The notes under the pieces are model-generated. The model saw nothing but the letters and a program-made list of their open reading frames with translations. It did not search any database and was not told the DNA's origin. From Chlamydiales bacterium (lineage in GTDB: Bacteria > Chlamydiota > Chlamydiia > Chlamydiales > SM23-39), in contig JAUXXF010000032.1 in assembly GCA_030681135.1 (NCBI GenBank), positions 1 through 36,501 of the forward strand: DNA of 36,501 nt. Reading direction: 5' to 3'. The translations under genes were made by a program, and so were the position numbers. How positions within the stretch are numbered: position 1 is the first letter of the stretch; each line of letters begins with the position of its first letter. Shown piece by piece: positions 15,819-23,542 of the stretch.

Positions 15819-16188
15819 GACCCACTAGGGGGAAACTTAAAAACCCCCATAGCTTCACCAAATCTTTTGAACATTCCGTTTGCAGGCCGCATAAAGCAGG
15901 AGAGCTCATGGCAGGGACAAAAATACCCACTACCTGATAGAGAGCCAAAACCCCTCCTAATGCGCTTAGCGGCATTGCATACACAACAATTCGCACGTCA
16001 TCTTTATAAGCTGCAATCCCAAGGATAATAGCTAAAGGAAAAAGACAAATCCTTTGATACCAACAGAGCCGACAAGGTTCATGGTGGAGGATCTCGCCAA
16101 AAAAGACGCTACTAATCAGGCCGACCAGGGTGATCACCCAAGCAATATAAAGAGCGTATTCTCGAAGAAAAGATTTCACGTTTTTCAA
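15751..16188 (-). CDS. dsbB: Disulfide bond formation protein B
   Basis: A 145-residue inner-membrane protein with four hydrophobic spans. The first periplasmic loop has HHEPCRLCWYQRI, with the quinone-linked CxxC and conserved RxCWYQR. The second loop has a cysteine pair in ALCGLQTECSKD. Both pairs are needed to pass electrons from DsbA to quinone. The start is a TTG overlapping the end of the DsbA-like gene (TTGA), with AGAGG five bases upstream; a GTG three codons later is possible. The length fits the short BdbC-like DsbB form. The tail is HRRRR, encoded by the same GCG repeats that give glycines in the opposing rhlE. Confidence 0.92.
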   Translation of the reverse strand: MKNVKSFLREYALYIAWVITLVGLISSVFFGEILHHEPCRLCWYQRICLFPLAIILGIAAYKDDVRIVVYAMPLSALGGVLALYQVVGIFVPAMSSPALCGLQTECSKDLVKLWGFLSFPLVGLIGFFLVFCFLWMAYRTHRRRR

Positions 16189-16847
16189 TAGGCCTCTTTC
16201 GAAATTAAGGATTCTACTCTGGATTGAATTTCTTCAAAAGAATGCGCAGAACTGGGGACTCCATTAATATACAAAGCGGGCGTTGCAAAATCTCTTCCCA
16301 TAATCTGCTTTGCTAGTTCCAAATTTTTTTCTAATCGCATCTCCTGGCAATCGGACATGACACACAGGCGGAACCGGGGCAAGTCAATTCCACCAATCCT
16401 TTTAGCTAAGTCAACTAATTTTTGTTGCACTGCCGAAAGCGACTCCCCCTCATCAGCCCAACGGCTTAGTTCATAGATATAAGGCAATAATCGATCAGGT
16501 GCCATGTCACAAAGCTCTAAGACAGCATTGGCTAAAGGCTTCGATCCGGGCAAAAAAGCTAAAGGGATTAACGTAAATTGCACGCGGCCAAAATGAATGT
16601 ATTTCTCTTGGATTTTCGGCAGCACTTCTTGATTAAAAACTTGGCAATGTCCACAGAGAAAGTCTTCAAATAAAACCATGTTTACAGGTGCATTTGCCTC
16701 CCCAAAAACTGGACAACCTAAAACTTCTATGTGCGTGGGCGAAAGAGATCTTTTGGAAGAATAGTACCATCCAAAAGCCAGGCCTATAAGAGCCAAACAA
16801 AAAGTAATAATTACTAAGAGCTGCTTGCGAGTATAAAAATGCTTCAT
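16185..16847 (-). CDS. DsbA-like periplasmic thiol oxidoreductase
   Basis: A 220-residue protein. An N-terminal membrane anchor or signal lies at residues 7-27 (KQLLVIITFCLALIGLAFG). The thioredoxin-like domain has the active site FEDFLCGHCQVF (CGHC) and the cis-proline loop FATPALYINGVPS. A helical insertion between them is typical of the DsbA/Thioredoxin_4 family. It should oxidise or isomerise disulfides in exported proteins and be recycled by the downstream DsbB. In Chlamydiae this matters because the outer envelope is cross-linked by cysteines. I start it at the ATG at 16847; a TTG at 16862 is the alternative. DsbG-like naming used in Chlamydia is also possible. Confidence 0.9.
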   Translation of the reverse strand: MKHFYTRKQLLVIITFCLALIGLAFGWYYSSKRSLSPTHIEVLGCPVFGEANAPVNMVLFEDFLCGHCQVFNQEVLPKIQEKYIHFGRVQFTLIPLAFLPGSKPLANAVLELCDMAPDRLLPYIYELSRWADEGESLSAVQQKLVDLAKRIGGIDLPRFRLCVMSDCQEMRLEKNLELAKQIMGRDFATPALYINGVPSSAHSFEEIQSRVESLISKEAY

Positions 16848-16883
16848 AAGTTTCTCATACAAAAACGAACAAAAGAGTTCAAG

Positions 16884-18035
16884 TTATCCGAACCGAAAAG
16901 TCAAAAAAATCGGCATAGTAGAAAAGACTATCCTTTTTTGGTCTTGAACAGAAGATCGATTCCACTGATCAATCTTTGTTAGCTGAGTCTCTGCATGGGC
17001 TCTCAAAGCTAAAGGGATATTTTGTTTTTTCAGGAGGTTCTTATAGACCATTTGAGCCTCCTGAATCTTTCCTAAATGCACTGAGCAATCTGCCAAGATC
17101 GCATCTATTGCAAAATGATAAACCCATGAATAACAACCCGCACTCAAAGGAGTTGGTCTGGGCAAAGAGCTTGCATGCTTCATCAAGATATATCCAAGGC
17201 TATAATTTCTAGACTCCAAATAAAAATTCGCCATCCTCTCCAAAGGCTCTGCTCTCAAAGGATCAAATTCATAAGCTTTTGAATAGCTTCTGCAAGATAT
17301 TTTTGGATCTTTTTTCAAGAACTCCTCTATTTGCCCTACAAAAAAAAGAGACCAAAACGTCTCATCATGAGCTCCTTCCATTTGTCCCCGAAGTTGATAA
17401 TACCTCAACGCTTCTTCAAATTTTTGAGCATTGAAATACGTTTGAGCCAAATAAAAATAAGCTCTTGGCTCTTTTGGATCTTCTGCTACCATCTGATGCA
17501 AAATCGCAATGTCTTTCTCATGTTTTTGAGGATCTTTGGAACGGGCCCCATCCTGAATAGATTCTGTCCAAATGGAAAGCAGCCAATCTCCAACGGATTG
17601 TCCCCGATTCTGAAGGGTCTCATGCAAAGCCCCCACCCATCGCCACAAAGGATCATTCCTGATCAGTTTTGGGAAAAAAAATTCCTGTCCAGATCCAACT
17701 GTTTTTAGATAATAATAGTCTTTCGAAAGGCTGCTTTTGCGAAAACCTGAAGTAATATGCATCACCTCATCCGCATCAACCAACAGCAAATAGTCCCCTT
17801 TGCCCGCCGCCAAATCTAAGGCCTCATTCCGATTAAACGCAAAATCGCGCCAAGGTCTCTCATAGAGCTGCCCTGGAAGGCCTTTCATGCACTCCCGAAT
17901 AATCTCCTGAGTCCCATCCGTAGACCCTGTGTCAACGATCACCCAATAATCAATAACCCCTTTCACAGCTTCTAAACATCTTCTAATTACATGTTTCTCA
18001 TTTTTTACAATCATGTTTAAACAAATCGTATTCAT
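16884..18035 (-). CDS. Family 2 glycosyltransferase with TPR-like helical domain
   Basis: A 383-residue protein. The N-terminal GT-A domain (residues 1-110) begins with the GT2 strand ICLNMIVKNEKHVIRRCLEA, then DYWVIVDTGSTDGTQEII and the metal-binding DADE after GDYLLLV. Residues from about 165 form helical repeats resembling TPR (PRAYFYLAQTYFNAQKFEEA). By architecture it resembles the SunS-like/TPR-containing glycosyltransferases that modify peptides or proteins, or lipopolysaccharide sugars. No membrane span is seen, so the enzyme is probably cytosolic. The acceptor is unknown. The ATG at 18035 has AAGGATA seven bases upstream. It shares an intergenic region with the divergent pcnB and precedes the Dsb pair with a 36-base gap. 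Confidence 0.85.
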   Translation of the reverse strand: MNTICLNMIVKNEKHVIRRCLEAVKGVIDYWVIVDTGSTDGTQEIIRECMKGLPGQLYERPWRDFAFNRNEALDLAAGKGDYLLLVDADEVMHITSGFRKSSLSKDYYYLKTVGSGQEFFFPKLIRNDPLWRWVGALHETLQNRGQSVGDWLLSIWTESIQDGARSKDPQKHEKDIAILHQMVAEDPKEPRAYFYLAQTYFNAQKFEEALRYYQLRGQMEGAHDETFWSLFFVGQIEEFLKKDPKISCRSYSKAYEFDPLRAEPLERMANFYLESRNYSLGYILMKHASSLPRPTPLSAGCYSWVYHFAIDAILADCSVHLGKIQEAQMVYKNLLKKQNIPLALRAHAETQLTKIDQWNRSSVQDQKRIVFSTMPIFLTFRFG

Positions 18036-18106
18036 TACTATCCTTTGTATTATTAAAATAATTAAATAACAAAATCGAAAAACAACATCAACAAGAAAAA
18101 ATCCTA

Positions 18107-18135
18107 TTGACAGGATAAAGCATTTCCTATAGGAT
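18107..18135 (+). promoter_or_regulatory. Predicted promoter of the pcnB-lpxB operon
   Basis: TTGACA (18107-18112, perfect), a 17-base spacer and TAGGAT (18130-18135). It lies in the divergent gap between the glycosyltransferase gene and pcnB. Transcription would start near 18142, leaving a leader of about 25 bases. Confidence 0.55.
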
Positions 18136-18166
18136 ACATTCTTTATAAGGATACTTTTTATTATTC

Positions 18167-19402
18167 GTGCAACCTAAAATCTATACCGTCGATGAACACC
18201 GGATTCTTCCAGAAAAAATCGACTCCCACGCCTTTTATGTGATCGAAAAACTTCGAGAAGCAGGTCACAGCGCTTACCTTGTAGGAGGTGGAGTGCGGGA
18301 TCTGTTGTTAGGGCAAAAACCTAAAGATTTCGACGTTTCCACATCAGCCTCTCCTGAAGAAATTCGGAGCCTTTTCCGCAACGCAATTTTGATCGGACGA
18401 AGGTTTCGATTAGCCCATATCCGATTTGGTCAAAAAATCATTGAAGTGGCCACTTTTCGATCAGGAGATACCGAAACTGCTGACCTGATCTTGCGCGATA
18501 ATATTTGGGGATCTGAAGAGCAAGATGTGCTACGAAGAGATTTTACAATCAACGGTCTTTTTTATAATCCGAGAGAACAAACTGTTATCGATTATGTACA
18601 AGGCTACCCTGATCTCGAGCGGCGTATTTTGCGCACGATAGGACAACCTGACCTCCGTTTTATCCAAGATCCCGTCCGGATGATCCGGCTCATCAAATTC
18701 TGCGCCCGCTTCCAACTAGCTATAGATCCACCCACCTACGAAGCTTTACTCAATTGCAAAGAGGAGATTGTGAAAAGCTCTCCTGCCAGAATTCTTGAAG
18801 AACTACTGAGAATGCTTGAATCAGGCTCTTCTAAATCTTTTTTTCATTTGCTCCATGAATATGGCCTCTTGCAATTATTATTGCCCATGTTAAGTAAACA
18901 GATCGGAGAAGATCAAACAGCAGTTGCTATGCAACTGTTGGAACAGGTCGATATACATGTGCAAAAACAGCAAAAAGCTTTAGATAGAGGAGTTTTACTG
19001 GCCGCCCTTCTCTTTCCTCTTTTGCATACACATTTATTACAGCATATTGAGAAAAAAAAGCAGATGCCCCATCTAGGACAAATTGCAGAATTTGGCAATG
19101 AACTTGTGCACAATGCATTTTCTCCTTTCTTTCAACTCCCCCGAAAACTTCACTATACGTGCGTCTCAGTTCTTACCTCTCAATATCGATTTGTCCCCCT
19201 TGACGGCCGTTTGCGCAGGCCAAAATGGATTCATGAACCAGCTTTCCCTTTAGCTTTATCTCTCTTCAAAATCCGCTGCTCCTTAGAGCCAGAGCTACTT
19301 CCCTTTTATGAAAAATGGACAGAGCTCTCTTATGAGACGCAAGAAGAGGAAGAAGAACCAAGCTTACGTCCTAGAAAACGTCGAGGACGCCGTACAACAT
19401 GA
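18167..19402 (+). CDS. pcnB: Poly(A) polymerase / tRNA nucleotidyltransferase-family protein
   Basis: A 411-residue class II nucleotidyltransferase. The head domain shows YLVGGGVRDLLLG and KDFDVSTSASPEEI with the catalytic aspartates. RRDFTINGLFYN and the neck motif DPVRMIRLIKF follow. This order is that of bacterial PcnB/CCA enzymes. The basic tail RPRKRRGRRTT and the PcnB-like residues around LIGRRFRLAHI favour poly(A) polymerase, which adds 3' A-tails that promote RNA decay. The start is a GTG with AAGGA about 15 bases upstream, a long spacing; no better start is visible. It overlaps the next gene as ATGA. In Chlamydia, as I recall, pcnB is also beside lpxB. Confidence 0.85.
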   Translation: MQPKIYTVDEHRILPEKIDSHAFYVIEKLREAGHSAYLVGGGVRDLLLGQKPKDFDVSTSASPEEIRSLFRNAILIGRRFRLAHIRFGQKIIEVATFRSGDTETADLILRDNIWGSEEQDVLRRDFTINGLFYNPREQTVIDYVQGYPDLERRILRTIGQPDLRFIQDPVRMIRLIKFCARFQLAIDPPTYEALLNCKEEIVKSSPARILEELLRMLESGSSKSFFHLLHEYGLLQLLLPMLSKQIGEDQTAVAMQLLEQVDIHVQKQQKALDRGVLLAALLFPLLHTHLLQHIEKKKQMPHLGQIAEFGNELVHNAFSPFFQLPRKLHYTCVSVLTSQYRFVPLDGRLRRPKWIHEPAFPLALSLFKIRCSLEPELLPFYEKWTELSYETQEEEEEPSLRPRKRRGRRTT

Positions 19403-20166
19403 TTCATCACCCTTCTTGTACAGCTTTATCAGTGACTCCTGAGATCGTTTTATACCATAAAGGCCCCCATCTCGATCTAGGCCCCCTTCCTGCTGTCTTT
19501 TATTTTGCTCTTTCCGGACAAGACAGTTTGTGTTTAGATCCCTTTAATCAGCCCATCGAATATCTAGCGGGTCAGATGATCAGAACTTTTTCTTTGACTC
19601 TTCCAGCGCACGAGGCGCCCCTGTCGCCCCATGATGCGCTAGGTGTTTGGGCAGAAGATTTTTCCAAAGGCATTGACTGTTTGCAAGTTTGTATAGATCA
19701 AATACAAATCGCTTTGCGCTTTGCTATCGAGAAAAAGTTCGTTGATCCTGAAAAAGTGGCCATTGCAGGTCTATCCAGAGGAGGACTAGTCGCTGCCTTT
19801 GCTGCAGCAGAAGAGCCGCTCTTTCGATATTTACTCGCCTTTGCACCTGTTACAAAACTTGGGGAGGCAAAAGAGTTTCTTTCTCTGCAAAATTCACCCC
19901 TAGTTCGCTTCTATGATGCTGCAAGACTCGCTCCTCTGCTTGCCGATCGGTGTGTACGCATCTATATTGGCAACCGCGACGAGCGCGTCTCGACGAAACA
20001 TTGCTTTGACTTTACTATGGAGCTTGTAGAAAAAGCCCATGCTGCCCGAATCCGTCCCGCTCAAATTGAGCTGATCATCTCCCCTTCTATAGGGCATATG
20101 GGACATGGTACATCTCCCGATGTGTTTCACCAAGGAGCCAAGTGGTTAATACAAAATCTACAGTAG
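19399..20166 (+). CDS. Alpha/beta-hydrolase-fold protein
   Basis: A 255-residue protein. The nucleophile elbow is GLSRGG (Ser126). A likely acid is in IGNRDERVS, and the catalytic histidine is probably in IGHMGHG near residue 236. This is the Ser-Asp-His order of the alpha/beta hydrolase superfamily, most like dienelactone-hydrolase or prolyl-oligopeptidase-type esterases. No signal peptide is seen. The substrate is unknown. The ATG overlaps the pcnB stop, and the lpxB start lies 25 bases inside this gene, so all three are translationally coupled. That suggests co-expression but does not prove a link to lipid A. Confidence 0.75.
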   Translation: MIHHPSCTALSVTPEIVLYHKGPHLDLGPLPAVFYFALSGQDSLCLDPFNQPIEYLAGQMIRTFSLTLPAHEAPLSPHDALGVWAEDFSKGIDCLQVCIDQIQIALRFAIEKKFVDPEKVAIAGLSRGGLVAAFAAAEEPLFRYLLAFAPVTKLGEAKEFLSLQNSPLVRFYDAARLAPLLADRCVRIYIGNRDERVSTKHCFDFTMELVEKAHAARIRPAQIELIISPSIGHMGHGTSPDVFHQGAKWLIQNLQ

Positions 20167-21293
20167 ATCTGTTGATCCTCGCCGGTGAACCGAGCGGAGA
20201 TCTCCATGGAGAAAGCCTTATTCAACAGCTACTCGAACAAAAACCCGATTTGCGAATTGCAGCTCTGGCAGGACCTCGTATGCGCAAGCTCCCTATTCAA
20301 ACGATAGGAGCCATGGAAAGTTTGCAAGTCATGGGATTTATGGATGTCCTCCTCGCCTTGCCACGAATCCTCCGTCAGTTTTTTTCTCTTAGAGATACAA
20401 TCTTAAGACTAAAACCCTCTGCAGTTGTCTGCATCGATTATCCCGGCTTCCATTTGCGCCTACAAAGAACTCTTCGAAAAAAAGGCTACAAAGGGAAATT
20501 AATCCATTATATTTGTCCTTCCGTATGGGCATGGGGAAAAAAACGAATCCATTTAATGGAAAAAAACCTCGACTTACTCCTTTGTTTTTTTCCCTTCGAG
20601 AAAGACTGCTTTGCTTCTTCGAAACTCCCCGTCTCCTATGTTGGACATCCCCTCACCCAGGCCATTACAAACTACTCTGGAGAGAGCGATTTTCGAGCAA
20701 TCTATGGACTAAAAGGATCAATCATTGCCCTTTTTCCGGGAAGCCGAAAAGAAGAAATCGAAAAAAACCTTCCTCTGCAACTTGAAACGGCCAAAAAACT
20801 ATGCGAGAGGGACCCTACATTGCAAATTGCGATTTCTATCGCCTCCAAAGATCTTGAAGCACAAATCTGGAGTCTTGCCGGCTTAAAAGCCATTTCTATT
20901 CCCACAGAGCATACGTACGATCTGATGCGTCATTGTCACATGGCCATCGCCACTTCTGGAACCATCACTCTTGAGCTAGCTCTTCATAGAGTTCCTACAA
21001 TAGTCATGTACGTCATTAAACCGATCGATTTCTTCCTAGCTCAAAAAATATTCCGGATTCACCTCCCTTTTTATTGCATTGTGAACATTATTACCTCTAG
21101 TCACGTCTACCCAGAATTTTTCGGTCCTCGACTCACTTTACAACATCTCTATGATGCCTCCTTAAGCTTGCTCCAAGACCCTGCCGCTCGAGCTGAGTGT
21201 CAAAAAGGATGCGATCAATTAAAAAAACTCCTAGGCAATCTGCCCGCCAGCACCATAGCCGCAGAAGAGATTTTAAGGAACCTTGATTTTTAA
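20142..21293 (+). CDS. lpxB: Lipid-A-disaccharide synthase
   Basis: A 383-residue GT19 glycosyltransferase. Near the N-terminus is LLILAGEPSGDLHGESLIQQL, split as LAGEPSGDLHGE, the LpxB signature. Other motifs are VCIDYPGFHLRL, YICPSVWAWGKKRI and LFPGSRKEEIEKNLP. It condenses UDP-2,3-diacylglucosamine with lipid X to make the lipid A disaccharide at the inner membrane. The length matches ordinary bacterial LpxB. As I recall, LpxB of Chlamydia itself is about 600 residues because of an N-terminal extension, which is absent here. The start is a GTG inside the upstream gene. Confidence 0.95.
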   Translation: MVNTKSTVDLLILAGEPSGDLHGESLIQQLLEQKPDLRIAALAGPRMRKLPIQTIGAMESLQVMGFMDVLLALPRILRQFFSLRDTILRLKPSAVVCIDYPGFHLRLQRTLRKKGYKGKLIHYICPSVWAWGKKRIHLMEKNLDLLLCFFPFEKDCFASSKLPVSYVGHPLTQAITNYSGESDFRAIYGLKGSIIALFPGSRKEEIEKNLPLQLETAKKLCERDPTLQIAISIASKDLEAQIWSLAGLKAISIPTEHTYDLMRHCHMAIATSGTITLELALHRVPTIVMYVIKPIDFFLAQKIFRIHLPFYCIVNIITSSHVYPEFFGPRLTLQHLYDASLSLLQDPAARAECQKGCDQLKKLLGNLPASTIAAEEILRNLDF

Positions 21294-21339
21294 GAAGACC
21301 TCCATTACACTCTAGGGTTATCAATTGATAAGTTTTTCT

Positions 21340-21801
21340 ATGTCTGAGCAATTTAAAATATATATTGACCGCTTAAAAGGGGGAGGAAAGCAACTGATCA
21401 ATGCTTCCTTAGACCCTTCTTTTTTAGCAGTTAACGAAGATGACCTCTCATTTCCTCAACCAGTTGAGTTAAAAGGAGAAGCTTATCTTACGGATGATCA
21501 TCTTATTATTTACCTGACAGCTTCCACTAAGGCAGTAAGGCTTTGTGCTATTTGCAATCAACCTGTGCTGACTACCCTTCAGGCAAATAATTTTTACCAT
21601 ACAGAACTCATGAAAGACATCCCTTCTGCTGTTTTTGATTTTACAGAAGTTTTACGAGAAGCTCTTTTAATAGAACTTCCTTTAATCGTAGAATGCAATG
21701 AAGGCAACTGTCCAGAAAGGGAAGCAATAGCTCCTTTTATGAGCTCAAAAAAGCGAAAAGAAAACCCGACCTATTTCCCTTTCACTGATATAAACATTTA
21801 G
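21340..21801 (+). CDS. yceD: YceD/DUF177 family protein
   Basis: A 153-residue protein. The position just before rpmF, the length, and the cysteine pair in RLCAICNQPV fit the YceD/DUF177 family. The family is linked to 23S rRNA or ribosome accumulation and is very often upstream of rpmF and plsX. A second pair, ECNEGNCPER, may complete a metal site. The C-terminal tail is short and basic. A TTG start at 21325 is possible, but the ATG at 21340 gives the usual N-terminus. It ends 12 bases before rpmF, whose ribosome-binding site overlaps this gap. Confidence 0.75.
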   Translation: MSEQFKIYIDRLKGGGKQLINASLDPSFLAVNEDDLSFPQPVELKGEAYLTDDHLIIYLTASTKAVRLCAICNQPVLTTLQANNFYHTELMKDIPSAVFDFTEVLREALLIELPLIVECNEGNCPEREAIAPFMSSKKRKENPTYFPFTDINI

Positions 21802-21813
21802 GAGAATAAACCC

Positions 21814-21996
21814 ATGGCAGTACCACGTAACCGCGTTTCAAACGCAAAAAAAAATTCACGCCGTTCGCACCACGCGAAAACACCGAAAAACACATCAGCA
21901 TGTCCCACTTGTGGAGCTGCTCGTTTGTCTCATCGGGTATGCCCCGCTTGCGGCCACTACGGTTCCCGCGTAATTAACGCTAAAGCAGCAGAATAA
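21814..21996 (+). CDS. rpmF: Ribosomal protein L32
   Basis: A 60-residue protein beginning MAVPRNRVSNAKKNSRRSHH, the L32 signature. A zinc ribbon CPTC ... CPAC lies at residues 30-49, so this is the zinc-binding (C+) form. It is a structural protein of the 50S subunit. A good AGGAG site precedes the ATG. Its last codons and the bases behind them are repeated at the start of plsX. Confidence 0.97.
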   Translation: MAVPRNRVSNAKKNSRRSHHAKTPKNTSACPTCGAARLSHRVCPACGHYGSRVINAKAAE

Positions 21997-22065
21997 CGGT
22001 TCGCTTCGAAACCTTAACTAGGTAAGCGGTTTTCATGCTAAAGCAGAATAACGGTTCGCTTCGAA
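21979..22065 (+). repeat. Direct repeat linking the end of rpmF and the start of plsX
   Basis: The block at 21979-22010 and the one at 22037-22065 are the same except for three extra bases (GCA) in the first. Both read GCTAAAGCA, optional GCA, then GAATAACGGTTCGCTTCGAA. The first copy holds the end and stop codon of rpmF. The second is read in another frame as residues 2-10 of PlsX. Confidence 0.9.
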
Positions 22066-22973
22066 TTGGTGTAGACCTCATGGGGCATGACAATGCACCC
22101 GAGGTCTTGCTTAAAGCACTCCATCAATTATCACAGCCCCCGCATATTCAGATTTTAGCGATTGGAACGCCCGAGTATGAGCGCATGGCTGCGCCTCTAC
22201 AGTACCAAGTTGCAGATGAAGTGATCGAAATGAGCGATTCTCCTCTCAAAGCAGTCCGCTCAAAGAAAAACAGTTCGCTCTGCGTAGGCCTTCGCCTCCT
22301 CAAAGACAAAAAAATCGATGTTTTTATTTCTGCAGGCAACACGGGGGCTCTCGTCAGCGCTTCAAAGATTATTTTAGGAATGAAGCCTCATTTCACAAGA
22401 CCTGCTCTACTCACCCTTATGCCAACCAAAAAAAAGCCTCTAGCTGTATTGGATGTTGGTGCTAATAGTGACATCAAAGCTTCCCATTACGTCCAATTTG
22501 CTCTCCTGGGCGCCGAATATCAAAGAATGCAGGGCATTGAAAAACCAGTTGTTGGCCTACTCAACATTGGATCAGAGCCCACAAAAGGCAGATCAGAGCT
22601 TCGCTTAGCCTATAAAGAGCTAAAAGCTCTCACCTCCGCACCTTTTGTCTTTGCAGGCAATATCGAAGGGACATCTGCGTTTGAAGGCGAGATCGACATT
22701 CTCGTGACTGATGGATTTACAGGAAATATTTTTCTAAAAACATCAGAAGGCATTGCGAACCTACTCCTCGATCAGCTCTCTACGCATATCCCAGAGGAAG
22801 TTCTTCTCCCCTTTATGAAAACCCTCAAACGGCAAATTTCTTATGCCGAATATCCCGGAGCTATCTTAGCCGGCGTACAAGGCGCCGTGATCAAATGCCA
22901 CGGTTACTCCACAGCGCAAAGTTTTGCAAGCGCTATTCATATGGCAAGCAAGACGTTTAAACATGATCTATAA
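22035..22973 (+). CDS. plsX: Phosphate acyltransferase PlsX
   Basis: A 312-residue cytosolic enzyme that turns acyl-ACP into acyl-phosphate for glycerolipid synthesis. Family blocks visible are IGVDLMGHDNAPEVLLKAL near the start, SAGNTGALVSAS, LLNIGSEPTKGRSE and VTDGFTGNIFLKTSEG. The length is normal. The first ten residues (MLKQNNGSLR) are encoded by the duplicated rpmF tail. The usual PlsX core begins at about residue 11 (IGVDLMG). No strong ribosome-binding site is seen; GGTAAG at 22021-22026 may serve. The neighbours yceD-rpmF and, a little downstream, plsB fit phospholipid synthesis. Confidence 0.95.
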   Translation: MLKQNNGSLRIGVDLMGHDNAPEVLLKALHQLSQPPHIQILAIGTPEYERMAAPLQYQVADEVIEMSDSPLKAVRSKKNSSLCVGLRLLKDKKIDVFISAGNTGALVSASKIILGMKPHFTRPALLTLMPTKKKPLAVLDVGANSDIKASHYVQFALLGAEYQRMQGIEKPVVGLLNIGSEPTKGRSELRLAYKELKALTSAPFVFAGNIEGTSAFEGEIDILVTDGFTGNIFLKTSEGIANLLLDQLSTHIPEEVLLPFMKTLKRQISYAEYPGAILAGVQGAVIKCHGYSTAQSFASAIHMASKTFKHDL

Positions 22974-23086
22974 ACGAACAATTAGACCTCTTTCGAAATG
23001 AAAGTTCTGTCAACTTTAGTCATCTTTTGGACTAAAAAAGATTTGACGCTAAGATGTTGAATATTTTTTAACTCATGGAGCATCCA

Positions 23087-23434
23087 ATGTGCGCTATAGC
23101 CAAGCGACCGCGAAGCCAATTCCCTGACGAAATAACATTATTCCACTATCTTGAAAAACATCCTTCAACAAAAGAAGGCACTAACTATTCGCTTTGGGGA
23201 AGGGATTGCGGAATGCATCAAAAAATTAATGCCGTTGCAGCCCAATTGTTTGTTAATTTACCTACTAAAAGCCTAGAGAGAGACGTCCGAAATCTCTTCT
23301 ATCATATGTTAAGCTATGAGCTTTTAGAAAAGCGCCATCTGCCAGATTTTATCCTCGACGAAATGTGCACAGCATTAATCAAGGCTTTGGGAGACTATGC
23401 GAAAGAAGTAGAAATTGCAGCTGATAAGGTGTAA
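23087..23434 (+). CDS. Small conserved chlamydial protein (CT809-like by position)
   Basis: A 115-residue soluble protein, cysteine-poor and mostly helical by composition. I do not recognise a domain. Its location between plsX and the RNase G/E gene matches CT809 in C. trachomatis as I remember the gene order. I start it at the ATG at 23087, with GGAG seven bases upstream. An in-frame ATG at 23075 adds four residues. The stop is followed by TTTGGG/CCCAAA (23445-23461), a weak hairpin. Function unknown. Confidence 0.65.
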   Translation: MCAIAKRPRSQFPDEITLFHYLEKHPSTKEGTNYSLWGRDCGMHQKINAVAAQLFVNLPTKSLERDVRNLFYHMLSYELLEKRHLPDFILDEMCTALIKALGDYAKEVEIAADKV

Positions 23435-23542
23435 AATCTATTTTTTTGGGGATCTCCCAAACAATGAAAAATTAACCTGAGACAGGTTCCTACTAGAAAA
23501 TCATTTTCAAATACTGTACAATAAAGTCTTTCGGAGCCTCCT

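Noticed and set aside
16191..22998. Shared string CCTCTTTCGAAAT near 16193 and GACCTCTTTCGAAAT near 22984, possible insertion-sequence ends
   Set aside because: One copy is inside the dsbA-like coding end, no transposase is nearby, and the match is too short to claim a mobile element.
23445..23461. Hairpin TTTGGG/CCCAAA as terminator after the small conserved gene
   Set aside because: The T-run precedes the stem instead of following it on the plus strand, so it does not look like a working terminator for that gene.
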